64,000 nucleotides of DNA, from positions 2,356,001 to 2,420,000 of the forward strand of contig NZ_CP019402.1 of the NCBI RefSeq assembly GCF_002024505.1. The letters run 5' to 3'. This document shows, piece after piece, positions 26,564 to 35,154 of this stretch (positions within the stretch are counted from its first letter, which is position 1; the number at the start of each line of letters is the position of its first letter). The notes under the pieces are model-generated. The model ran no database searches. It worked only from the letters and a program-made list of their open reading frames with translations, and was not told where the DNA came from. The position numbers and the translations under genes are program-made. Origin of the DNA: Plantibacter flavus (GTDB lineage Bacteria; Actinomycetota; Actinomycetes; Actinomycetales; Microbacteriaceae).

Positions 26564-27127
26564 TCAGTCGCGCGGGTCGAGCACGCTCGTGACCACGGCG
26601 TAGTCCGCGTCGAGCGCGATCTCGAGCTCGTCGCCGTTCTCGAGGAGGACGTCGACCTCGAACGCCTCGCCGGGGTCGTCGCTGCGGTCGACGTCGGTCA
26701 CGGTACCGCCCTTCGCCTCCGCGAGCGCCGCCTTCGAGGCCGCGTCGAACTCGGTGTCGGTCAGCGGCACGTCGTCGGCGTCACGGGCGTCGCGGTCGTC
26801 GGTCGCCGCCGTGGTGTCACCGTCGTCGACGGCGGTGCCACCGTCGCGGTCGGTGTTCGACGCCGCCGTGACGCGGTCGTCGTCGGCGTCGCCGAACTCG
26901 TCCACGGCGTAGGCGGCACCGGCTCCACCGAGGGCGAGGGCCCCGACGACGATCGCGGTGATCCACACGGGCTTCCGGCGCCAGAAGGCCGGCTTCCCGG
27001 AGGTCGCCGGGGTCGCGGGGATGGCGGTGTGATCGGTCGTCTCGACACGGTCGATGGGCTCGATGCGCTCGGTGGCTGCGGTGTCCTGCGTACGATCGGT
27101 GGGCTGGGAGGCGGTGTTCTCGTTCAT
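26564..27127 (-). CDS. Membrane-anchored PepSY-domain protein
   Basis: 187 residues. A cytoplasmic acidic N-terminus (about 45 residues), one membrane segment (WITAIVVGALALGGAGAAYAV), an Asp/Thr-rich linker and a C-terminal PepSY domain (LTDTEFDAASKAALAEAKGG, then VDVLLENGDELEIALDADY). PepSY domains are often modulators or inhibitors outside the membrane. It is the third gene after the response regulator and kinase, 57 bp past the kinase stop, with its own regulator-type repeats in front. CAGTCT (27140-27135) lies 7 nt before the ATG. Confidence 0.85.
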   Translation of the reverse strand: MNENTASQPTDRTQDTAATERIEPIDRVETTDHTAIPATPATSGKPAFWRRKPVWITAIVVGALALGGAGAAYAVDEFGDADDDRVTAASNTDRDGGTAVDDGDTTAATDDRDARDADDVPLTDTEFDAASKAALAEAKGGTVTDVDRSDDPGEAFEVDVLLENGDELEIALDADYAVVTSVLDPRD

Positions 27128-27151
27128 GTGCCCCAGACTGTCCGAGGAGCG

Positions 27152-27179
27152 CTGAAGCGGACCTGAAGCGAGCTGAAGC
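27152..27179 (-). promoter_or_regulatory. Three CTGAAGC direct repeats upstream of the PepSY gene
   Basis: CTGAAGC occurs at 27152-27158, 27163-27169 and 27173-27179 (periods 11 and 10 bp). Read toward the PepSY gene they are GCTTCAG boxes, the last one exactly 11 nt before the -10 hexamer CAGTCT. This is the tandem-site layout used by OmpR/PhoB-type regulators, and the same boxes occur before the response regulator gene. Confidence 0.75.
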
Positions 27180-27184
27180 CGCGT

Positions 27185-28543
27185 TCAGGAAGCGGACGAC
27201 GCCGGGAGCGTGACGATGAACGCCGCACCGCCGAGCGCGCTGTCGACGAGTTCGATCGACCCACCGTGCAGCCGCACGACGTCGGCCACGATCGCCAGGC
27301 CCAGGCCCGAACCGCCGGCGTCACGCGAACGGCTCTCGTCGAGGCGGACGAACCGTTCGAACACGTGTGCGCGGGACTCGACCGGCACGCCGGGGCCGTC
27401 GTCCTCCACGGAGATCCTGACGAACCGACCATCGGTGGTGGATCCCAGTCGGACCACGGAGCGCGCGTGCCGGACGGCGTTGTCGACGAGGTTCCGCACC
27501 ACCCGGGCGAGCAGGACGTCGTCGCCGTCGACCCTCGCCGCCGCGACGGCCGCGGACTCGACACGCAGTCCGCCTGCAGACCGAAGGCGAGCGGCCTCCG
27601 CCAACAGGAGGTCGTCGACGTCGACCGTGCGCCGCCCGGTGCCCACCGCCCCTTCGTCGAGCTTCGCGAGGAGCAGGAGCGACTCGACGAGCCCCTGCAT
27701 CCTGGCACCCTCCTCGAGGACCGTCGAGGACAGCTCGGCCGGATCGACCCGGTCCGGGTGGAGCGCCGCAACCTCGGCGTACTGCCTGATCACCGCAAGC
27801 GGTGAGCGGAGCTCGTGGGAGGCGTCCGACACGAACCGCCGCTGCGCCGTCTGGGCGTCCTCGAGCCGCTCGAGCATGCCGTTCATCGTCCCGGCGAGGC
27901 GACCGATCTCGTCGCCCGTGTCGGGGACCTCGATCCGTCGGTGCAGCTCGCCCGCCCCGAGCTCCGAGACCTCACGGCGGATGCGTTCCACCGGCGCCAG
28001 CGCACGCCCGACGAGCAGCCAGGTCAGGCCGCCGACGAGGGCGACGAGCACGGGCACCGCGATGAGGAGGAGCATCGACACGAGTCCGACGGCGTCGTCG
28101 GTCTCCTCGAGGGAACGGCCCGCGAGGACGACGAGGTCACGGCCGTCGACGTCGACGTCCTCACTGGCGAACACCACCGGCTCGTCGTCGACGACCGAGA
28201 CGAACACGTCACCGTCCGGGATCGGCGTCGGGAGCTCGATCTCGTCGTCCGTCCGGTCCACGACACGTCCGTCCTCGACGAGCACCAGGAGTCGACCGTC
28301 GTCCTCGGGCAGCGTCGTCGCGTCGGCCGCGACGAGCTGTGCCGAGACGCTCTCCGCCTCGGCCGAGGCGCTCTGTTCGACGCCGGAACGCAGCGCCGCG
28401 GAGAACAGGCCGACGAACGCCACGGAGCCGACCCCGAGGAAGACTCCGACCGCGAGCACCGATCCGAGTGCCGCGCGGGCTCGGACGGAGCGCCACGGCC
28501 GCCGCCGGAGCGCGACCGCTCCGTGCTGCCCGCCGTCAGCCAC
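27185..28543 (-). CDS. Membrane sensor histidine kinase (HAMP-HisKA)
   Basis: 452 residues. TM1 (LGSVLAVGVFLGVGSVAFVG), an extracytoplasmic domain of about 110 residues, TM2 (VSMLLLIAVPVLVALVGG), HAMP, HisKA with SDASHELRSPLAVI, and HATPase_c with NLVDNAVRHA, DDGPGVP and GSGLGLAI. The GTG start lies within the end of the response regulator gene (8-bp overlap), so the two are translationally coupled. Partner of the OmpR-type regulator; the link to the PepSY gene suggests an envelope signal. Confidence 0.93.
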   Translation of the reverse strand: MADGGQHGAVALRRRPWRSVRARAALGSVLAVGVFLGVGSVAFVGLFSAALRSGVEQSASAEAESVSAQLVAADATTLPEDDGRLLVLVEDGRVVDRTDDEIELPTPIPDGDVFVSVVDDEPVVFASEDVDVDGRDLVVLAGRSLEETDDAVGLVSMLLLIAVPVLVALVGGLTWLLVGRALAPVERIRREVSELGAGELHRRIEVPDTGDEIGRLAGTMNGMLERLEDAQTAQRRFVSDASHELRSPLAVIRQYAEVAALHPDRVDPAELSSTVLEEGARMQGLVESLLLLAKLDEGAVGTGRRTVDVDDLLLAEAARLRSAGGLRVESAAVAAARVDGDDVLLARVVRNLVDNAVRHARSVVRLGSTTDGRFVRISVEDDGPGVPVESRAHVFERFVRLDESRSRDAGGSGLGLAIVADVVRLHGGSIELVDSALGGAAFIVTLPASSAS

Positions 28544-29213
28544 GCCCGCCCGCCAACCGGTATCCGAACCCGCGCACGGTCTCGATCGAAGCACGCTCGA
28601 AGGGGCGGTCCACCTTGTTCCGGAGGTGACCGACGTAGACCTCGACGATGTTGGGGTCGCCCTCGAAATCGTCGTCCCAGACGTTCTGCAGGACCTCGCG
28701 TTTCGACACCACCTCGCCCCCGCGTCGCATGAGGAACTCGAGGACCGCGAACTCGCGCGAGGTCAGGTCGATCGGGACGTCGCCCCGGTGGACCTGCTTC
28801 GACGCCGGGTCGAGCCGCAGTTCGCCGACCTCGAGCACCGTCGGCCGCTCCCGCGATCCACGCCGGACGAGTGAGCGGATCCGCGCGACGAGCACCGCGA
28901 AAGAGAACGGTTTGCTGAGGAAGTCGTCGGCACCGGTGTCGAGGGCCTCGACCTGGTCCCAGTCGCCGTCCTTCGCCGTGAGCATGAGGATCGGGGTCCA
29001 GTCACCCGCGTCGCGGAGCTGCTGACAGACGCGGTAGCCGCTGAGGCCCGGCATCATGATGTCGAGGATGATGGCGTCGTAGCGATGCTCGCCGGCCATC
29101 CACAGGCCGTCGACACCGTTCGCAGCGACGTCGACCGCGAAGCCCTCCGCCTCGAGCCCTCTCCGAACACCGTCGGCGAGTCGCACCTCATCGTCCACGA
29201 CGAGTATCCGCAT
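28536..29213 (-). CDS. OmpR/PhoB-family response regulator
   Basis: 225 residues. Receiver domain with phospho-acceptor D51 (ILDIMMPGLSGY) and the conserved SKPFSF lysine; winged-helix DNA-binding domain from about 130 (LTSREFAVLEFLMRRGGEVV, then IVEVYVGHLRNKVDR, RGFGYRL). ATG 29213 is chosen over TTG 29222, which abuts GGAGG too closely. GCTTCAG boxes and a CAGACT -10 (29270-29265) lie upstream, so it probably regulates its own operon. Confidence 0.94.
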   Translation of the reverse strand: MRILVVDDEVRLADGVRRGLEAEGFAVDVAANGVDGLWMAGEHRYDAIILDIMMPGLSGYRVCQQLRDAGDWTPILMLTAKDGDWDQVEALDTGADDFLSKPFSFAVLVARIRSLVRRGSRERPTVLEVGELRLDPASKQVHRGDVPIDLTSREFAVLEFLMRRGGEVVSKREVLQNVWDDDFEGDPNIVEVYVGHLRNKVDRPFERASIETVRGFGYRLAGGRG

Positions 29214-29281
29214 CCGGTGCAACCTCCAGGCTCCGTGCCGGTCGACGGTCGAGCGGCGCGTCCCAGTCTGGCGCGGACGAG

Positions 29282-29299
29282 CTGAAGCAGTGCTGAAGC
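29282..29299 (-). promoter_or_regulatory. Two CTGAAGC direct repeats upstream of the response regulator
   Basis: CTGAAGC at 29282-29288 and 29293-29299, period 11 bp. Read toward the regulator gene, the proximal GCTTCAG ends 11 nt before CAGACT (29270-29265), exactly as before the PepSY gene. The divergent AraC gene starts 37 bp away and could also be affected. Confidence 0.72.
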
Positions 29300-29335
29300 G
29301 GGACGGTCCGGCGCGGACCCCCGTACGCTGGAGCG

Positions 29336-30163
29336 GTGCCAGTCCCCGCCGCCGCCGACCCGTGGGAGCAGTCCCTCGACGCGACGGACACGGCTCCGGC
29401 GCGCCGCCGACTCCCCCTCTACGAGGCCGGCGCGATCCCCGTGCCCTTCGTCATCCGCGGCAACACCGAGCGGATCGCGCGGGACACGCACTGGGACGAG
29501 CACTCCCACCCCACGCACGAGCTCCTGTGGAACGATCGCGGCGCATCCACCGCGAGCGTCGACGAGCGTGTCTGGACCGTCACCCCGCACCACGGTCTCT
29601 GGATCCCTGCCGGTGTCCGCCACACCGGATGGACCCCGGCGGGCACCTGGCAGCGGGCCGCGATGTTCAGTGTCGATCGCGTCCCCACGATCTCCGAGCA
29701 GCCGACCGCGGTGGAGGTGACGCCTCTGCTGCGTCTCCTGCTCGATCGGCTCAGCGACGCCGAGCTCGAGGACCGCGCGCGTGCCACCACCGAGGCCGCC
29801 ATCGTCGACGTGCTGGAGCCGGCCGAGCACGAGCTGCTCCTCCGAGTCCCCCGGTCGGCGCTCCTGGCACCCATCGCCGAGCGCATACGCATCGACCCGT
29901 CCGACACGACCTCGCTCGTCGACTGGGCCACCCGATTGGGCGTGAGCACCCGGACGGTGACGCGCGCCTTCGAATCAGAGACCGGGTTGGGGTTCACCCG
30001 CTGGGTCGCCGCCGCCCGTGCCCAGCACGCGATCACCCGGCTCACGGCGGGTGACAGCATCGACGAGGTCTCGACCGCCGTCGGGTACCGCTCGTCGACG
30101 GCGTTCGGGACCGCGTTCCGCCGCGTCACCGGCATGAGCCCCGGGCGATTCCGGAACCGCTAG
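29336..30163 (+). CDS. AraC-family transcriptional regulator
   Basis: 275 residues. N-terminal cupin-like sensing domain (THWDEHSHPTHELLWNDRG, GLWIPAGVRHTGW) and C-terminal AraC DNA-binding domain (LVDWATRLGVSTRTVTRAFE, GDSIDEVSTAVGYRSSTAFG, then the family end FRRVTGMSPGRFR). TACGCT at 29324-29329 lies 6 nt before the GTG (leaderless type). It stands directly upstream of the iron-siderophore importer on the same strand, so control of that importer is a reasonable guess. The cupin domain could bind the siderophore or another small ligand. Confidence 0.9.
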   Translation: MPVPAAADPWEQSLDATDTAPARRRLPLYEAGAIPVPFVIRGNTERIARDTHWDEHSHPTHELLWNDRGASTASVDERVWTVTPHHGLWIPAGVRHTGWTPAGTWQRAAMFSVDRVPTISEQPTAVEVTPLLRLLLDRLSDAELEDRARATTEAAIVDVLEPAEHELLLRVPRSALLAPIAERIRIDPSDTTSLVDWATRLGVSTRTVTRAFESETGLGFTRWVAAARAQHAITRLTAGDSIDEVSTAVGYRSSTAFGTAFRRVTGMSPGRFRNR

Positions 30164-30253
30164 GACGGATCGGTGGATCCGCGATCGGTTGTCCGATTCG
30201 CGAAGGAACACGTCGGATCCGCTCGATTGCGCCAGGATCGGTTGCCAGCTAAC

Positions 30254-30272
30254 TTTGGTTAGGCAACCCTTC
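30254..30272 (+). promoter_or_regulatory. DtxR/IdeR-like iron box before the iron importer
   Basis: TTTGGTTAGGCAACCCTTC matches the DtxR/IdeR consensus at 14 of 19 positions, including the central GGTTAGGC core. It overlaps a possible -10 (TAACTT, 30250-30255), so iron-loaded repressor would block transcription of the importer operon that begins at 30403, leaving a leader of about 140 nt. Confidence 0.65.
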
Positions 30273-30402
30273 ATCTCCTTCTCCTCGTGCATGATGCCGG
30301 CCGCTCACGGTCGCCATACCCGACCCCTCGACGACGTCCTCCGGCGCCGTCGTTCGTCGTGCCCGCACGCAGGTGTCAGCCAGCAGCACCCGAAAGGACC
30401 CC

Positions 30403-31428
30403 ATGCAGCGCGCACCACGTCTCATCGCCCTCTCCGCGGCGGCGTTCCTCACCATCGGCCTCGCGGCCTGCTCGTCGTCGTCGGCCGACGAAGGCACCGG
30501 CAGCAGCGACGGCTTCACGCCGATCACGATCGAGCACGCCCTCGGCACCACGACGATCGACGCCAAGCCGGAGCGCGTCGCCACCGTGAACTGGGCGAAC
30601 CACGAGGTGCCACTGGCCCTCGGCGTCGTGCCCGTCGGGATGGCCGCTGCGAACTTCGGTGACGACGACGGCGACGGGATGCTCCCCTGGGTCGAGGAGA
30701 AGCTCGAAGCGCTCGACGCCGAGACCCCGGTGCTCTTCGACGAGACCGACGGGATCGACTTCGAAGCCGTCGCCGACACGAACCCCGACGTCATCCTCGC
30801 CGCATACTCGGGGCTCACCCAGGAGGACTACGACACCCTCACCGAGATCGCCCCCGTCGTGGCCTACCCGGAGACCGCCTGGGGCACGTCCTGGCGCGAC
30901 ACCATCCTGTTCAACAGCGAGGCGATGGGCATGGCTGACGAGGGCGAAGCACTCGTGACGCAGCTCGAAGACGAGATCAGCGACGCGGCGGCGGCGTACC
31001 CGCAGCTCGAGGGCAAGACCGCGATGTTCCTCACCCACGTCGACACCAGTGACCTCAGCGAGGTCAGCTACTACACGACCCACGACACCCGCACCGCGTT
31101 CTTCGAGGACCTCGGCCTCGCGTTCCCCGAGAGCGTCGCGGCGGCCTCCGCCGAGACCGAGTCGTTCTCCCTCACGCAGAGCGCCGAACAGGCCGACGCG
31201 TTCAGCGACGTCGACATCATCGTGACGTACGGTGGCGACGAGCTCGTCGCGGCGCTCGAGGCCGACCCGCTGCTGTCGCAGATGCCCGCGGTCGCGAACC
31301 GCGCCATCGTCGCCCTCCCCGGCACCAGCCCCCTCGGAACCGCCGCCAACCCGACGCCGCTCTCGATCTCCTGGATCCTGGACGACTACCTGAAGCTGCT
31401 CGCGCAGGCGGCTGACCAGGCGGCGTGA
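30403..31428 (+). CDS. Iron-siderophore ABC transporter substrate-binding lipoprotein
   Basis: 341 residues. Signal peptide with lipobox LAAC (Cys23), then a FecB/FepB-type binding protein: ITIEHALGTTTIDAKPERVA, NPDVILAAYSGLTQEDYDTL, and the late SISWILDDYLKLL. It would capture a ferric siderophore outside the membrane. An in-frame start 30 bp upstream is possible, but the ATG at 30403 has AAAGGA ahead and starts the signal peptide cleanly. First gene of a four-gene operon whose members overlap. Confidence 0.92.
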   Translation: MQRAPRLIALSAAAFLTIGLAACSSSSADEGTGSSDGFTPITIEHALGTTTIDAKPERVATVNWANHEVPLALGVVPVGMAAANFGDDDGDGMLPWVEEKLEALDAETPVLFDETDGIDFEAVADTNPDVILAAYSGLTQEDYDTLTEIAPVVAYPETAWGTSWRDTILFNSEAMGMADEGEALVTQLEDEISDAAAAYPQLEGKTAMFLTHVDTSDLSEVSYYTTHDTRTAFFEDLGLAFPESVAAASAETESFSLTQSAEQADAFSDVDIIVTYGGDELVAALEADPLLSQMPAVANRAIVALPGTSPLGTAANPTPLSISWILDDYLKLLAQAADQAA

Positions 31429-32471
31429 TCACCGGCACCGCCACCCCACCCGCCTCGGGTGTCGCCGTCGTGCGACGCCCGAGGCGGGTTCGTGGGCTCT
31501 GGCTCCTCGTCGCAGCCCTCGTCCTCCTCGCCGCGATGGTCGGTTCCGTGACGATCGGCTCGCGCGACGTCGACTGGTCGGCGGTCCTCGGTGCCTTCGC
31601 GGGTGGCGTGGACGGCTTCGACCAGGCGGCGGTGGCCAAGCGGATCCCACGCACGCTCCTGGCGGTCGTGGCCGGTGCGGCGCTCGGTGTCTCCGGCGCC
31701 GTCATGCAGGGCGTGACCCGCAACCCCCTCGCCGACCCGGGCATCCTCGGGATCAACCTCGGCGCCTCCCTCGCCGTCGTGACCGGTCTCGCCTACTTCG
31801 GGCTCGCAGCAGCGAACACCACCGTCTGGGTCGCGATCATCGGTGCCGGAGCCACGGCGGTCTTCGTGTACACGGTCGGCTCGTTCGGCCGCGGTGGCGC
31901 GACCCCGCTCAAGCTCGCCCTCGCCGGGGCCGCGACGTCGGCCGCCCTCGCCTCCGTCATCACCGCCGTCGTGCTGCCCCGCGGCGACATCGCGAGCAGT
32001 GTGCGGTCCTGGCAGATCGGGGGCGTCGGTGGCGCCACCGTCGTCCAGCTCGAGCAGGTCCTCCCGTTCCTCGTCGTCGGGTTCCTCGTCTGCCTGCTGT
32101 CGGCCCGCGGCCTCAACTCCCTCGCACTCGGCGACGACCTCGCCGCCGGCCTCGGCGAACGGGTCGCCATCGCACGCGGTGCGGCGGCCCTCGGTTCGGT
32201 GGTGCTCTGCGGGGCGGCGACCGCGGTCACCGGTCCCATCGGCTTCGTCGGGCTCGTCGTACCGCACGCCTGTCGGCTCATCGTCGGCGTCGACCACCGG
32301 TGGCTCCTCCCCTTCTCCGCCGTCGTCGGGGCGATCCTCCTCACCGTCGCCGACGTCCTCGGCCGCATCGTGGCCCGCCCCGCGGAGATCGACGTGGGCA
32401 TCATCACCGCGCTGATCGGCGCACCGATCTTCATCGCGATCGTCCGACGCCAGAAGGTGAGCGCCCTGTGA
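31425..32471 (+). CDS. FecCD-family iron-siderophore permease 1
   Basis: 348 residues. About ten membrane segments, with the FecCD signatures GAALGVSGAVMQGVTRNPLA, DPGILGINLGASLAVV, and TGPIGFVGLVVPHACRLIVG. GTG start overlapping the lipoprotein stop by 4 nt (GTGA). Forms a heterodimeric channel with the next permease for uptake of the ferric siderophore delivered by the lipoprotein. Confidence 0.93.
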   Translation: MITGTATPPASGVAVVRRPRRVRGLWLLVAALVLLAAMVGSVTIGSRDVDWSAVLGAFAGGVDGFDQAAVAKRIPRTLLAVVAGAALGVSGAVMQGVTRNPLADPGILGINLGASLAVVTGLAYFGLAAANTTVWVAIIGAGATAVFVYTVGSFGRGGATPLKLALAGAATSAALASVITAVVLPRGDIASSVRSWQIGGVGGATVVQLEQVLPFLVVGFLVCLLSARGLNSLALGDDLAAGLGERVAIARGAAALGSVVLCGAATAVTGPIGFVGLVVPHACRLIVGVDHRWLLPFSAVVGAILLTVADVLGRIVARPAEIDVGIITALIGAPIFIAIVRRQKVSAL

Positions 32472-33520
32472 CCGGCGTCGACGAGCAGACGCCCTCGACC
32501 ATCGACCGCGTCGTCGGCGGACGCCGGGTGCGCCGTCGTCGCCGGGTCGCCGTCATGACCGCCCTCGCCGCGCTCATCGTCGCGGTCTTCCTGATCTCGC
32601 TGATGGTGGGCAACACCTTCTATCCGCCGAGCGACGTCGTGCGCGTTATCCTCGGTCACGACGTGCCGGGCGCCTCCTTCGCCGTCGGACGGTTGCGGCT
32701 CCCCCGGGCGGTCCTCGCGGTCGTAGCCGGCGCCTCGTTCGGCCTGGCCGGCGTCACCTTCCAGACGATGCTCCGGAACCCCCTCGCGAGCCCGGACATC
32801 ATCGGCATCAGCGCCGGGTCGAGCGCAGCCGCCGCCTTCGCGATCGTCACCCTCTCGCTCGGCGCGACCGAGGTGTCGGTCTTCGCCATCGTCGTCGGCC
32901 TTGCGGTGGCGGTCCTCGTCTACGTCCTGGCCTACCGCGGCGGCGTCGCCGGAACCCGACTCATCCTGATCGGCATCGGTGTCGCCGCCATGCTCGACAG
33001 CGTCACGACGTACATCCTGTCGCGGGCGGCCCAGTGGGACCTGCAGGAGGCCACCCGGTGGCTGACCGGCAGTCTCAACGGGACGAGCTGGTCGCAGCTC
33101 GGTCCGGTCGTCGTGGCACTGCTCGTGCTCGGCCCCGTCCTCCTCGCCCAGTCCAGGGACCTCGCCGCGACTCAGCTCGGCGACGACACCGCCGCCGCGC
33201 TCGGCGTCCGCGTCGACCGGACCCGGTTGATCATCATCGTCGCGGCCGTCGGGCTGATCGCGTTCGCGACCGCGGCGTCGGGTCCCATCGCGTTCGTCGC
33301 GTTCCTCTCCGGCCCCATCGCCTCGCGGATCGTCGGCCGCGGCGGGTCGATGCTCGTGCCCGCCGCGCTCGTGGGCGCCCTCCTCGTCCTCGTGGCCGAT
33401 CTCACCGGGCAGTACCTCCTCGGCGCACGCTACCCCGTCGGCGTCGTGACCGGGGTGCTCGGGGCACCGTTCCTCATGTGGCTCATCATCCGCACCAACC
33501 GCGCCGGTGGCTCGCTGTGA
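32468..33520 (+). CDS. FecCD-family iron-siderophore permease 2
   Basis: 350 residues. Same architecture as its partner: GASFGLAGVTFQTMLRNPLA, SPDIIGISAGSSAAAAFAIV and SGPIAFVAFLSGPIASRIVG. An Arg-rich cytoplasmic leader (RRVRRRRRVAV) sets the inside-positive orientation. GTG start overlaps the previous stop (GTGA). The second half of the channel. Confidence 0.93.
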   Translation: MTGVDEQTPSTIDRVVGGRRVRRRRRVAVMTALAALIVAVFLISLMVGNTFYPPSDVVRVILGHDVPGASFAVGRLRLPRAVLAVVAGASFGLAGVTFQTMLRNPLASPDIIGISAGSSAAAAFAIVTLSLGATEVSVFAIVVGLAVAVLVYVLAYRGGVAGTRLILIGIGVAAMLDSVTTYILSRAAQWDLQEATRWLTGSLNGTSWSQLGPVVVALLVLGPVLLAQSRDLAATQLGDDTAAALGVRVDRTRLIIIVAAVGLIAFATAASGPIAFVAFLSGPIASRIVGRGGSMLVPAALVGALLVLVADLTGQYLLGARYPVGVVTGVLGAPFLMWLIIRTNRAGGSL

Positions 33521-33554
33521 CCGGCACGCCGCCCGACCATCCCGGAGGCACCCT

Positions 33555-34358
33555 GTGACCACGGAACACCAGCTCCTCGTCGAGCGACTCGCACTCGGCT
33601 ACGGCGACCGGACCGTCATCGACGGACTCGACCTCCTCGTTCCGCCCGGTCGGGTGACGGCGATCGTCGGCGCGAACGCCTGCGGCAAGTCGACGCTGCT
33701 GCGATCGATGTCCCGCCTGCTGACGCCTCGGAGCGGCCGCGTCGTCCTCGACGGCAAGGACGTGCACCGACTGCCGGCGAAGCAGCTGGCACGCACGCTC
33801 GGCCTGCTCCCGCAGTCGCCCATCGCGCCGGAGGGGATCACGGTCGCCGACCTCGTCGGCCGGGGCAGGCACCCGCACCAGGGCTTCCTCTCGCGCTGGA
33901 GCACCGAGGACGACGTCGCTGTCGCCGCAGCCCTCGACGCCACCGAGACGAGCGAGCTCGCGGACCGGCACGTCGACGAGCTGTCCGGCGGACAGCGTCA
34001 GCGCGTGTGGATCGCGATGGCGCTCGCGCAGCAGACCGACCTGCTCCTCCTCGACGAACCGACCACCTTCCTCGATGTGAGCCACCAGGTGGAGGTGCTC
34101 GACCTCCTCACCGACCTCAACCGTTCGCGCGGGACGACCATCGTCATGGTGCTCCACGACCTGAACCTCGCCGCACGATACGCCGACCACCTCATCGCCC
34201 TCACCGGCGGCCGCGTCCATGCGGCGGGGACACCCCACGAGGTGCTGACGGAGTCGACGGTGCGCGCGGTGTTCGGACTGCAGAACCAGGTCATCACCGA
34301 TCCGACCTCGGGCAGGCCGCTCATGCTGCCGATCGGCCGTCACCACGTGACGGTGTGA
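33555..34358 (+). CDS. Iron-siderophore ABC transporter ATPase (FepC type)
   Basis: 267 residues. Walker A GANACGKST, Q-loop LLPQSP, signature [17 protein letters not shown], Walker B LLLLDEPTTFLD and switch histidine HDLNLAARYADH, all in the FepC/FecE pattern. GTG at 33555 is chosen for GGAGG 6 nt upstream. The 34-bp gap after the permease contains only a short unlikely frame. Energises the importer in the cytoplasm. Confidence 0.94.
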   Translation: MTTEHQLLVERLALGYGDRTVIDGLDLLVPPGRVTAIVGANACGKSTLLRSMSRLLTPRSGRVVLDGKDVHRLPAKQLARTLGLLPQSPIAPEGITVADLVGRGRHPHQGFLSRWSTEDDVAVAAALDATETSELADRHVDELSGGQRQRVWIAMALAQQTDLLLLDEPTTFLDVSHQVEVLDLLTDLNRSRGTTIVMVLHDLNLAARYADHLIALTGGRVHAAGTPHEVLTESTVRAVFGLQNQVITDPTSGRPLMLPIGRHHVTV

Positions 34359-34396
34359 ACAGGGGCGTCACCGCCGACCGCGTCTAGGCTGGGCGC

Positions 34397-34582
34397 ATGG
34401 GTGATGAGGACCGCCGGAAGCGAGCCGCCGAGCAGGAGGCCCGGGCACTGCGTGCGCTCGAGTCGATCAGGAACGGTGGCGATCTCGGCCAGGAGACGCT
34501 CGACCTCTCGAACGAGTACTCCGACGGGCTGGGCACCCGCGTCGCAGCGTGGTTCCGCGGCGCGAGACGTCAGAAGGACTGA
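34397..34582 (+). CDS. Small conserved charged protein
   Basis: 61 residues, highly charged and soluble: helical N-terminal half rich in Arg/Glu/Ala (RRKRAAEQEARALRALESIR), then SNEYSDGLGTRVAAWFRGAR. No known domain recognised. TAGGCT at 34385-34390 lies 6 nt before the ATG, the leaderless pattern, which supports a real gene separate from the iron operon. Confidence 0.65.
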   Translation: MGDEDRRKRAAEQEARALRALESIRNGGDLGQETLDLSNEYSDGLGTRVAAWFRGARRQKD

Positions 34583-34588
34583 CCGCCG

Positions 34589-35053
34589 TCAGTCCGCCTG
34601 CTCCGGGCGCACCGGGTAGTGGCTCGTGATCGAGACGCGGTTGAAGGCGTTGATGACGATCGCCAGCCATCGGACGGCGGCGATCTGACCGTTCGTGAGC
34701 GTCGACAGGTCGTCGTCCGGCAGTCGCCGGCGATGTTGCACGTCCGCGATGAGGGTGACGTCCTCGGTGATCGCGAGGGCTGCCTGCTCCACCGGGCTGA
34801 AGTACTCGCTGTCGCGCCAGGCGGACAGGATGGCGAGGCGTTCCGTGGTCTCGCCGAGCGCGATCGCATCGGCGACGTGGATGCGCAGGCAGTACGCGCA
34901 ACCGTTGATCTGCGAGGCCCGGATCCGGATCAGCTCGATGAGCCGCTTGTCGACGCCGGTGGCGAGGGCCGCTCGACCCGCGGCGCGTCCGGTCTCGACG
35001 AGCGCCTGATAGACCTCGGGTGATTCCTTGTCGAGCCAGACGTCGGCGCTCAT
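34589..35053 (-). CDS. Carboxymuconolactone decarboxylase / AhpD-family protein
   Basis: 154 residues. The redox motif CAYCLRIH (Cys-x-x-Cys-x-x-x-His) follows RLIELIRIRASQINGCAYCL, and the C-terminal half has AIVINAFNRVSITSHYPV. AhpD-like proteins use the CxxC pair for peroxide or disulfide reduction; many members are only annotated by fold. GAGAGGA lies 5 nt before the ATG. A GTTAGC-GTTAGA direct repeat in the leader (about 35100-35112) could be a promoter element. Confidence 0.86.
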   Translation of the reverse strand: MSADVWLDKESPEVYQALVETGRAAGRAALATGVDKRLIELIRIRASQINGCAYCLRIHVADAIALGETTERLAILSAWRDSEYFSPVEQAALAITEDVTLIADVQHRRRLPDDDLSTLTNGQIAAVRWLAIVINAFNRVSITSHYPVRPEQAD

Positions 35054-35154
35054 GGGGTTCCTCTCGTCACTGGGCGGGCGCGGTCCCGCATGCATGCGTC
35101 TAACGCTAACGCGCGCGGCGGGAGGACGTCACCGTGGTCCGTCTCGGTCCTGCA

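Noticed and set aside
35090..35125. GCATGCATGC palindrome near the AhpD-like gene
   Set aside because: A short alternating sequence not centred on a promoter element; no repeat partner nearby.
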